The notes under the pieces were generated by a model, which saw only the letters and a program-made list of their open reading frames with translations, ran no database searches and was not told where the DNA came from. Made by a program: the position numbers and the translations under genes. A DNA stretch of 11,619 nt, from assembly GCA_007135505.1 (NCBI GenBank), contig SLIS01000051.1:1-11619 (forward strand). Direction: 5' to 3'. Origin of the DNA: Halovivax sp. GTDB lineage: Archaea; Halobacteriota; Halobacteria; Halobacteriales; Natrialbaceae. Positions 5,413 to 11,025 of this stretch are shown one piece after another (the first letter of the stretch is position 1; the number at the start of each line of letters is the position of its first letter).

Positions 5413-6300
5413 ATGATCGAGGCACGATTCGTCGAGCTCGTCGGGACGGACCCCATCATCCACGGCCTGGTCGGCGGACTCGTCATCGCGACGTTCAACC
5501 TCGTGGGCGCGCTCCTCATCCTGCTGTGGCGGAACCCGACAGAGCGGGCGCTCGACGGGGCGCTCGGCTTCGCGGCGGGGATCATGCTCGCGGCGAGTTT
5601 CACGAGCCTCATCGTGCCCGGTATCGAGATCGGCGGGGTTCTGCCGGTGTTCGTCGGCTTCGCCATCGGGGTGTTCCTCCTCGACCGGGCCGACCGCTGG
5701 GTGCCACACGTCCACCTCGTGATCACGGGGCGACGGCGGCTGGAGGACGTGCCGGTTGGATCACGGCCGGCTACTGGCCCGAAAGCGGACGCGGGGACGC
5801 CGGGCGAGCCGGTATCCGAGACCGACGAGTCGACGGACGCGACGTCGAGCGGGCAGGTGTCGGCCGTGATCCTCTTTATCGTCGCCATCACGCTCCACAA
5901 CATGCCCGAGGGGCTGGCCGTCGGCGTCGCGTTCGGGTCGGAAGACCTCTCGATCGCCATCCCGCTGATGGTGGCCATCGGGATCCAGAACGTTCCCGAG
6001 GGCTTCGCCGTCTCGATCGCCGCACGTAACGCCGGGCTGGGGTCGCTCTTCTACGCGGCCATCGTCGGGGTGCGGGCCGGGCTCGTGGAGGTGCCGATGG
6101 CCGTCTTCGGGGCGGCCGCCGTCCAGTTCGCAACGCCGTTGCTCCCGTACGCGATGGGCTTCGCCGCCGGCGCCATGCTGTTCGTCATCAGCGACGAGAT
6201 CGTCCCGGAGACCCACGCCCGCGGCCACGAGCGAGTGGCGACGCTGGGGACGATGGTCGGCGTGGCCGTCATGGTCATCCTCGACGTGACCCTCGAATGA
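5413..6300 (+). CDS. ZIP-family divalent metal transporter, GufA-like
   Basis: Membrane importer of the ZIP family, expected to bring Zn2+ or other divalent metals into the cytoplasm. The 295 residues give about eight helices: 17-38, 46-69, 74-91, then a hydrophilic loop (92-148), then 149-175, 180-205, 208-236, 243-260 and 275-291. TM4 carries HNMPEG (162-167) and TM5 QNVPEG (192-197), the paired metal-site motifs; Gln instead of His in the second is usual for the GufA subfamily. DEIVPETH (261-268) is the conserved C-terminal motif. The TM6 motif reads AGLVEVP (222-228) where GufA proteins usually have SGLVEP. The TM3-TM4 loop, often His-rich in ZIPs, has only His99 and His101 near its start and is otherwise acidic and Ser/Thr-rich. 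The start follows GGAG at 5406-5409. It is divergent from the universal stress protein and convergent with the histidine kinase. Metal specificity is not determinable. Confidence 0.92.
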   Translation: MIEARFVELVGTDPIIHGLVGGLVIATFNLVGALLILLWRNPTERALDGALGFAAGIMLAASFTSLIVPGIEIGGVLPVFVGFAIGVFLLDRADRWVPHVHLVITGRRRLEDVPVGSRPATGPKADAGTPGEPVSETDESTDATSSGQVSAVILFIVAITLHNMPEGLAVGVAFGSEDLSIAIPLMVAIGIQNVPEGFAVSIAARNAGLGSLFYAAIVGVRAGLVEVPMAVFGAAAVQFATPLLPYAMGFAAGAMLFVISDEIVPETHARGHERVATLGTMVGVAVMVILDVTLE

Positions 6301-6318
6301 GAATCGATCCTGGTGTGG

Positions 6319-6334
6319 CGAACGGAACCGTTCG
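6319..6334. terminator. Perfect inverted repeat between the convergent ZIP and kinase genes
   Basis: CGAACGG (6319-6325) and CCGTTCG (6328-6334) are perfect 7-base arms around AA; as RNA this folds to a six-pair stem with a four-base loop. It begins 18 bases after the ZIP stop and lies about 70 bases beyond the kinase stop, so it could serve either transcript. There is no T-run, and archaeal termination mainly uses T-runs, so the role is tentative. Confidence 0.35.
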
Positions 6335-6405
6335 ACCGCGAGCGAGGCTCCGAAACCGGCTGGCGGAACTGAGACCCGGCCGGCGTCAGCCGACACGAGT
6401 CGGCC

Positions 6406-9129
6406 TCATGCATCACGTTCCGTCGCTGCCGGCAACGTAAACGAGAACGTCGATCCCACGCCCGGCTCGGACTCGACCCAGATCTCGCCGCCGTGGCGCT
6501 CGACGATGCGCTCACAGAGGGCCAGGCCGATACCGGCCCCGTCGTGCTCGCCACGTGCGTGAAGCCGCTGGAACACTTCGAAGACGCGATCGGTATCGGC
6601 GGGGTCCATCCCGATCCCCGAATCGGCCACCGAGATCGTCCACATGTCGTCGGTCCGATCGGCGCTGATCCGCACGCGTGGCCGGTCGTCGCCGCTGTAC
6701 TCGATCGCGTTCTCCAGCAGGTTCTGAAACACCTGCCGGAGCTGGCTGGCGTCGCCCCTCACGGTTGGCAGCGACTCGCGTTCGAGTGCCGCGTCGTGCT
6801 CGTCGATCGAGAGCCGAAGATTCTCGCGAACGTCGGCGAGTACGTGGTCGAGATCGACTCGTTCGAAGGGCTTCCCCTGGCTTTCGATCCGGGAGTACTC
6901 CAAAAGTCCCTCGATCATCTCGCGCATCCGCTCGGCGCCGTCGACGGCGTACTCGATGAACTCCTCCCCGTCGGCGTCGAGTTCGTCAGCGTACCGGCGC
7001 TCGACGAGCTGGAGGTAGCTGGAGACCATCCGAAGCGGTTCCTGGAGGTCGTGACTGGCGGCGTAGGCGAACTGCTCGAGCCGCCTGTTCGATTCCTGTA
7101 AGTCGTCGATGTAGCTGCGTCGATCGAAGTGCAGTTTCAGGAGCGTCGCGAGCGTGTCTATCAGTTCCTGTTCCTCCTCGAGGATCGTCGCCAGCTCGTC
7201 GTCGGGAAGCGCCGAGGACTCGTGGACGTCGATCGCGATCGTGATCGGCGTTTCGTTGACGGTGCTGGTGGACGCCTCGATTCGGCGCATCGACGATTCG
7301 GCCCTCCCTCCGGCCACCTCGTCCCCGGTCGTGACCGCTTCGTTCTCACCGACCCGGACGCGCGCGTCGGTGTGGTCCGGGTAGTGGAAGAACTGGGGCA
7401 TGAGCGTCACGAACTCCTCTAAGAGCGCGCCGACCGGTCGTTCGTCGGTTTCGAGCAGGTTCGTCGCGAGCTGGACGGCGGTCAGTTCCTTCTCGCGTTC
7501 TTCGAGTTCCCGCTTGCGGCGTTCGGCCAGCGCTTTGACGTCGGTGATGTCCGTCACCGTCTCGACGACCCGCTCGGGGACTCCACCCCGGTCCGTGATC
7601 GGTCTGGCGTTTATCGAGAGCCACTGTCTGGTGCCGTCTGATCGCTCCCGGAAGATCTCCTGGTCCGTGACGGGTTCGCCAGTTTCGAACACGCGGGAGA
7701 TGGGCCGTCGCTCGGGTGGGAGGAACTCGCCGTCTGCGTCGTACATGTCCGCCTGGGCCATCGTGTACGCCACCCCCTCCGCCCCCGAGAGACCGAGGAG
7801 GTCGGCGATCCGCTCGTTGGCTCGCACAGTCGAACCGCCTCGGTTCACGACCGCGATGCCGACCGGGCTCGTCTCCAGAATCTGCTGGCTCAGTTCGTGC
7901 TCGCGGCGAAGTTGCTGCTCTCGCTCCCGTCGCTCGGTTACGTCGCGAGTGACCTTCGCGTATCCCCGGAGCTCGCCGTCGTCGTAGATAGCCGTCAGCG
8001 TGACGATCGCCCAGAACCGCGAGCCGTCCGCACGAACGCGCCAGCCTTCGTCCTCGGTCGTGCCCGCCGACCGTGCACGTTCGAGGTTTCGTGCCGGAGC
8101 GCCGTCCGACCGATCCGACGCCGTGTAGAACGTCGAGAAGTGCTCGCCGATGATCTCCGCGGAACTGTAGTCTTTGATCCGCTCGGCCCCTTCGTTCCAG
8201 CTGACGACGCGACCGTCGGCGTCGAGCATGAAGATCGCGTAGTCTTCAACGGCGTCGACGAGCGACTGGAAGCGCTGTTCGCTCTGGGCTCTGGCTCGAT
8301 CGGCCTCCTTGCGGTCGGTGATGTCGTAGTAGAGTTCGATGCGGCCGCCGGCGTAGCGGCCGGACTCGATGGGCTTGCTCCGGTGTTCGAGCCAGCGCCC
8401 CTCGCGTCCCGGTCCGGGCGTGATCCGACACTCGAACTGCTCGACGTAGCTATTGTCCTCGTAGGTGGCGAGCACCGTCTCCGCGAACGTCTCGGGATCG
8501 TCGAGACGGTCCACGATCGTCTCCCGGATGAGCGACGACTTGTCCCGACCGAGAACCTCGTCCCGGTCGATCCCGAAGTACTCCTCCGTCGTCTCGTCGA
8601 TCCACACCACATCGAACTCGTCGTCCAGAACGAACACGCCGACGTCGGCCTCGTCGATGACGGAGGAGATCGAGTCGTACGTCTCCCAGATCGACGGTAG
8701 CTTGTCGGTTCGGTCCGTATCGTCGGCCGTGCGCACGACGCCGACGGTGCCCCGGAAGTCGCCGTCGTCGACGAGGAGGCTGAATCGAAATTCGCAGACG
8801 ACCTGGTCGTTGCCTGCCGTCTCGACGGCGAGCGTAAACGTGGTGTCTGGGTCCTCGCCGGTCTCGAGTCGCGTTCTGGTCTCGCGTTCGAGCAGCCGGG
8901 CGTCCGAATCGTCGACGACGATCGAAACGTGCTCCCCGAGCAGGTCCGCCCGACTATAGCCGATCGTCTCGGTGAGCGCGTCGTTGACCGCGACGAACCG
9001 CCCATCGGCGTCCAGCTGGTAGAGTCCGTCGTCGACGGAGTTTAGCAGCGTCCGGTACTGCCCGACCGTCTCACCGCCGTCCGCCTCGCGAAAAAACGGC
9101 GAGACAGGGGACCCGTCCTCGTCCGTCAT
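6406..9129 (-). CDS. Multi-PAS sensor histidine kinase
   Basis: Soluble two-component sensor kinase of 907 residues with no membrane helix, so it should sense cytoplasmic signals. Four PAS-type modules are visible at about 22-135, 152-272, 283-400 and 412-530. The last two are followed by the typical PAC endings DVTER and DITDV. A linker helix and a GAF-like region follow at about 550-668 (LMPQFFHYPDHTDARV, resembling the 'PPGWQYPEITCARI' sensor region of other kinases), then HisKA with AASHDLQEPL (phospho-acceptor His693). HATPase_c has the N box NLLENA (803-808), G1 DSGIG (836-840), F box EVFQRL (850-855) and G2 GAGIGLAL (864-871). All catalytic boxes are intact. There is no receiver domain in the protein and no response regulator gene in the window, so its partner must lie elsewhere. 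A TATA-like box 25-30 bases before the ATG indicates a leaderless mRNA. The signal is unknown. Confidence 0.93.
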   Translation of the reverse strand: MTDEDGSPVSPFFREADGGETVGQYRTLLNSVDDGLYQLDADGRFVAVNDALTETIGYSRADLLGEHVSIVVDDSDARLLERETRTRLETGEDPDTTFTLAVETAGNDQVVCEFRFSLLVDDGDFRGTVGVVRTADDTDRTDKLPSIWETYDSISSVIDEADVGVFVLDDEFDVVWIDETTEEYFGIDRDEVLGRDKSSLIRETIVDRLDDPETFAETVLATYEDNSYVEQFECRITPGPGREGRWLEHRSKPIESGRYAGGRIELYYDITDRKEADRARAQSEQRFQSLVDAVEDYAIFMLDADGRVVSWNEGAERIKDYSSAEIIGEHFSTFYTASDRSDGAPARNLERARSAGTTEDEGWRVRADGSRFWAIVTLTAIYDDGELRGYAKVTRDVTERREREQQLRREHELSQQILETSPVGIAVVNRGGSTVRANERIADLLGLSGAEGVAYTMAQADMYDADGEFLPPERRPISRVFETGEPVTDQEIFRERSDGTRQWLSINARPITDRGGVPERVVETVTDITDVKALAERRKRELEEREKELTAVQLATNLLETDERPVGALLEEFVTLMPQFFHYPDHTDARVRVGENEAVTTGDEVAGGRAESSMRRIEASTSTVNETPITIAIDVHESSALPDDELATILEEEQELIDTLATLLKLHFDRRSYIDDLQESNRRLEQFAYAASHDLQEPLRMVSSYLQLVERRYADELDADGEEFIEYAVDGAERMREMIEGLLEYSRIESQGKPFERVDLDHVLADVRENLRLSIDEHDAALERESLPTVRGDASQLRQVFQNLLENAIEYSGDDRPRVRISADRTDDMWTISVADSGIGMDPADTDRVFEVFQRLHARGEHDGAGIGLALCERIVERHGGEIWVESEPGVGSTFSFTLPAATERDA

Positions 9130-9153
9130 TGTGCCCGAAAGGGAGCGGAGCGG

Positions 9154-9159
9154 ATTAAG
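9154..9159 (-). promoter_or_regulatory. TATA-like box of the histidine kinase gene
   Basis: CTTAAT on the minus strand, inside the near-palindrome GGACTTAATCC, lies 25-30 bases upstream of the kinase ATG at 9129, consistent with a leaderless transcript. Confidence 0.5.
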
Positions 9160-9260
9160 TCCAGCGGCTGCGTCGGTCCGTCCGCCGAGCGGTACGGGAT
9201 GACCAGAACGGGCCGGGCGTCACGCTACATTCCGATCCTCGACGGAGAGACGGTGATCGC

Positions 9261-9337
9261 CACTCGAGCGAATCAGTCACGCGACCGGACGACTCGAGTG
9301 ACGTTCCCGCCGAGATATAGAAATTTTCGGTCGAAAA
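9261..9337. promoter_or_regulatory. Palindrome-rich, AT-rich regulatory region between kinase and AhpD-like genes
   Basis: CACTCGAG (9261-9268) and its exact inverse CTCGAGTG (9293-9300) share the core ACTCGAG repeated exactly 30 bp apart, about three helical turns. Next comes TTTTCGGTCGAAAA (9324-9337), a perfect inverted repeat with 6-base arms and a 2-base centre, within the most AT-rich stretch of the window (about 9313-9395). These look like operator sites for a DNA-binding regulator. They lie roughly 90-165 bases before the AhpD-like start and 130-210 before the divergent kinase start, so they could serve either gene. Confidence 0.45.
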
Positions 9338-9388
9338 ACGCTAAGTAAGGTATGGTAGTACGAATAGTGGTGGTTGGTAGCATACAAC

Positions 9389-9396
9389 AATAAATG
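9389..9396 (+). promoter_or_regulatory. TATA box and downstream inverted repeat of the AhpD-like gene
   Basis: AATAAATG lies 32-39 bases before the ATG at 9428 and is the best TATA candidate, predicting a very short leader. CTCGG (9400-9404) and CCGAG (9415-9419) form an inverted repeat that straddles the expected transcription start, where a bound repressor would block initiation. Confidence 0.45.
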
Positions 9397-9427
9397 CACC
9401 TCGGATACCGACTGCCGAGAGACACCT

Positions 9428-9835
9428 ATGGCGACCGAAGTATCACCACACGACGAGACGATGACCGATATCGAGGAGACCCTCGGTATCGTGCCGGGAT
9501 ACCTGTCGGCACTCCCGGAACAGGAACTGGTAAACGAGTGGCCGAACCTGAAGCGATTCCTCTTCGGCGAGGGAGCGATCGAGCCGAAGGTCCGGGAATT
9601 CGTCGGGCTCGCGATGGCGGCGGCGATCGGCTGTGAGTACTGCAGACATTTCCACAAACACGCTGCAGGGCTCCACGGCGCGAGCGACGAGGAACTCTCG
9701 GAGCTGTTCTTCCTCGCGAGTTACACGCCACGCTACAGCGCGCTCATCCAGGCACAGGACTACGACGTCGACCACTTCTACGAGGAGGTAGCACAGATCG
9801 GCGAGCACCTGCAGGCCCAGGCGGCGGGCGACTGA
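9428..9835 (+). CDS. AhpD-like / carboxymuconolactone decarboxylase-family protein
   Basis: Predicted cytoplasmic redox protein of 135 residues in the AhpD-like fold. The core is Glu57-x11-Cys69-x2-Cys72-x3-His76, which matches the spacing of the catalytic relay of AhpD (Glu, CxxC, His), where the cysteines act as a thiol reductant and the His/Glu pair transfers protons. The surrounding segment, VREFVGLAMAAAIGCEYCRHFHKH, and the later helix SELFFLASY fit the family. This favours a peroxidase-partner or disulfide-reductase role over true carboxymuconolactone decarboxylation, which lacks the CxxC. I take the ATG at 9428: the frame upstream to 9374 lies across the TATA box. An internal ATG at codon 12 is an alternative. 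The DUF1059 gene follows after 65 bases in the same direction and may be co-transcribed. Family assignment is firm; the redox partner is unknown. Confidence 0.88.
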   Translation: MATEVSPHDETMTDIEETLGIVPGYLSALPEQELVNEWPNLKRFLFGEGAIEPKVREFVGLAMAAAIGCEYCRHFHKHAAGLHGASDEELSELFFLASYTPRYSALIQAQDYDVDHFYEEVAQIGEHLQAQAAGD

Positions 9836-9900
9836 GACCGACGAAACGAGCGACGACCATCAGCGAACTGAGAGCGACAAACAGCGGACCGAGTACACAC

Positions 9901-10074
9901 ATGGCACACGCACACAAATTGGACTGCGAGTCGGTATCGGACAGCTGCCGGTTCATCGTCCAATCGGAGGACGAGAGCGAAGCGATCGAACTGGCGAAAA
10001 ACCACATGAAGACGGTTCACGGCCAGGAGGTTTCGGACGAAGAACTGAAAGAAGAGCACCTGCAGGCGGTCTAG
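9901..10074 (+). CDS. DUF1059 family small protein
   Basis: A 57-residue protein beginning MAHAHKLDCESVSDSC. The motif with Cys9 and Cys16, then a beta-strand (CRFIVQSEDE), then a helix (ESEAIELAKNHMKTVHG), then an acidic tail (EVSDEELKEEHLQAV) matches the DUF1059 family, whose members are small proteins of this size common in haloarchaea and bacteria. The family has no established function; two Cys with nearby His suggest metal binding or redox chemistry, but that is inference. It lies 65 bases downstream of the AhpD-like gene on the same strand, and I see no clear TATA box between them, so a two-gene operon is likely. A perfect 11-bp hairpin starts 7 bases after its stop. Confidence 0.85.
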   Translation: MAHAHKLDCESVSDSCRFIVQSEDESEAIELAKNHMKTVHGQEVSDEELKEEHLQAV

Positions 10075-10081
10075 GGGCGTT

Positions 10082-10108
10082 CGACCGGTCGGCGGGACCG
10101 ACCGGTCG
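10082..10108. terminator. Strong hairpin with 11-bp perfect arms after the DUF1059 gene
   Basis: CGACCGGTCGG (10082-10092) and CCGACCGGTCG (10098-10108) are exact reverse complements around the five-base loop CGGGA. The stem is almost entirely G-C and starts 7 bases after the DUF1059 stop, a position that fits a 3'-end structure for the AhpD-like/DUF1059 transcript. No T-run follows, so it may stabilise or process the RNA rather than terminate it. Confidence 0.45.
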
Positions 10109-10215
10109 GCGGGACCAGCCGGACGCAACTGGTCGGCCGGGTGCTTGCAGTAGCCGATGCAAACGGTTGGCCGGACACGTGCGGTTAGTCGGATCCACCC
10201 GGTTAGCCAGATCTA
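10082..10215. repeat. Tandem 17-bp repeat trailing into degenerate copies
   Basis: CGACCGGTCGGCGGGAC occurs twice without mismatch at 10082-10098 and 10099-10115. Related degenerate blocks continue: ctggtcggccggg (from 10129), acggttggccggac (from 10162), gcggttagtcggatc (from 10181) and ccggttagccagatc (from 10199). The core moves from GGTCGGCGG to GGTTAGCCAG. The pattern suggests an old repeat tract with recent duplication at its left end. Confidence 0.6.
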
Positions 10216-10253
10216 AACAGTCAACGTGACGCGATAGCGGGTCCCAGAACGGT

Positions 10254-10304
10254 TGCGTTCGGGCCGCAGGAGCCGTATTTTACGTCCGTATCGGCCCGAA
10301 CGTG
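10254..10304. other. Large imperfect-loop hairpin with 11-bp perfect arms
   Basis: CGTTCGGGCCG (10256-10266) is the exact reverse complement of CGGCCCGAACG (10292-10302). Two flanking G-U pairs in RNA (10255/10303 and 10254/10304) would lengthen the stem to 13. The 25-base loop contains a smaller hairpin, CGTA-TTT-TACG (10274-10284). It lies about 70 bases beyond the stop of the minus-strand oxidase remnant and 180 bases beyond DUF1059. It may be a transcript 3'-end structure, a small RNA, or a DNA cruciform target; I recognise no RNA family. Confidence 0.5.
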
Positions 10305-10373
10305 CCGAGCATTTCCAGACGGAGAGTGCGTCGAGCGATCGAGAGACGAGCAAGACCGTCCCGTGGTCGCCGC

Positions 10374-10784
10374 TCACGTTCCCTTCTCCGTCCCGGCGGG
10401 GTCGGAATCGCGACCGACACCGTCCGGGCGGTCGTCGGTCGCCGGCTCGACGTTCTGGTTGTGGTGAAACACGTTCTCTGGGTCGTAGCTCGTCTTGACC
10501 GCGACGAGTCGGTCGTAGTTCTCGCCAAAGAGCGCCCGGGCCGGATCCTCGCGGAAGCCGGGGAAGTTCCCGTAGCCGCCCGCGACGCCGGGGAGGGCGC
10601 GGGCCGCCTCGATGCTCTCGCGAACCCACGCGACGTTCTCGTCGTCGGCCGCCGGTTCCTCCCAGTTCGCTTCGAAGTTGAGCATGTACGGCTCCTGTCG
10701 GTGATAGAACGCGGTTGCAGCCGGGTCGACGGCCGCGATCGCGTCTATACCGCGCTCTCCTGGATGTGGTTCGACGGGAGACAT
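10374..10784 (-). pseudogene. C-terminal remnant of a berberine-bridge-type FAD-linked oxidase
   Basis: The 136-residue frame matches only the end of FAD-linked oxidoreductases of the berberine bridge enzyme type. Residues about 15-80 (PAATAFYHRQEPYML, NWEEPAADDENVAWVRE) match the substrate-domain tail. Residues 84-112 (FGENYDRLVAVKTSYDP then ENVFHHNQNV) are the BBE C-terminal motif, whose Asn contacts FAD. Complete enzymes are about 450-480 residues with an N-terminal FAD-binding domain carrying the His/Cys flavin attachment sites; none of that is found upstream in any frame, so roughly three quarters is missing. The tail after 113 is a divergent acidic extension. Codon use is still normal, and a TATA-like box lies 25-31 bases before the ATG at 10784, so a truncated product could be made. 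A remnant after deletion is most likely; an expressed domain-only protein is possible. Confidence 0.75.
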
Positions 10785-10808
10785 TCGAAGCCTGTAGGTC
10801 GGTAGGGA

Positions 10809-10845
10809 GAATAACTGTTGTGTGTTGGTAACATTTCACATGTTA
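10809..10845 (-). promoter_or_regulatory. Promoter-like element with perfect 17-bp palindrome ahead of the oxidase remnant
   Basis: GTTATTC on the minus strand (10809-10815) is placed 25-31 bases before the ATG at 10784, like a TATA box of a leaderless gene. Thirteen bases further upstream lies TAACAT-TTCAC-ATGTTA (10829-10845), a perfect inverted repeat with 6-base arms and a 5-base spacer. Its low GC content against a GC-rich background makes chance formation less likely, and it has the form of a dimeric regulator's operator. Confidence 0.5.
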
Positions 10846-10856
10846 ATGAATCACAT

Positions 10857-10869
10857 CGGGGTTGCCCCG
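10857..10869. other. Short G/C hairpin
   Basis: CGGGG (10857-10861) and CCCCG (10865-10869) pair around TTG. It is a compact GC hairpin just beyond the AT-rich palindrome, in the divergent region between the oxidase remnant and the kinase gene. The role is unknown and it may be chance in GC-rich DNA. Confidence 0.3.
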
Positions 10870-10899
10870 GTCCTCTCGCTTGACCGTTCGGACACTCGC

Positions 10900-10930
10900 C
10901 GCTCGGCCAACCGACGTGAACGGCCGAGCG
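10900..10930. promoter_or_regulatory. Perfect 9-bp inverted repeat upstream of the APH-family gene
   Basis: CGCTCGGCC (10900-10908) and GGCCGAGCG (10922-10930) are exact reverse complements with a 13-base spacer. The repeat lies about 35 bases upstream of the TATA-like box of the APH-family gene, so it is outside the expected transcript and may be a DNA-level site. Confidence 0.4.
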
Positions 10931-10964
10931 AAGCATCCACGATACCTCTTCCGACGACCGTAGC

Positions 10965-10972
10965 CTTATTGA
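10965..10972 (+). promoter_or_regulatory. TATA-like box of the APH-family gene
   Basis: CTTATTGA lies 54-61 bases before the ATG at 11026, predicting a leader of roughly 30 bases. No nearer AT-rich block is present, so this is the best promoter candidate, but support is modest. Confidence 0.4.
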
Positions 10973-11025
10973 ACCGACCGCCGAAGTCGACGACAATCAC
11001 GCGGCCCTCGCCGACTGCATCGGAT

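Larger units (their letters stand above)
10075..10373. other. Gene-free repeat- and hairpin-rich stretch
   Basis: About 300 bases between the DUF1059 stop and the stop of the oxidase remnant with no supportable gene; all open frames are Arg-rich shadows. It holds two perfect 17-bp tandem repeats that form a hairpin, a trail of degenerate related units, and a second, larger hairpin. These are annotated separately. Confidence 0.55.

Noticed and set aside
5270..5425. N-terminal extension of the universal stress protein
   Set aside because: Arg/Ser/Cys-rich, absent from the family, and it would overlap the start of the divergent ZIP gene; the Usp fold begins exactly at the Met at 5269.
10082..10215. 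CRISPR array
   Set aside because: The units are directly abutting or degenerate, without unique spacers of regular length, and no cas gene is present.
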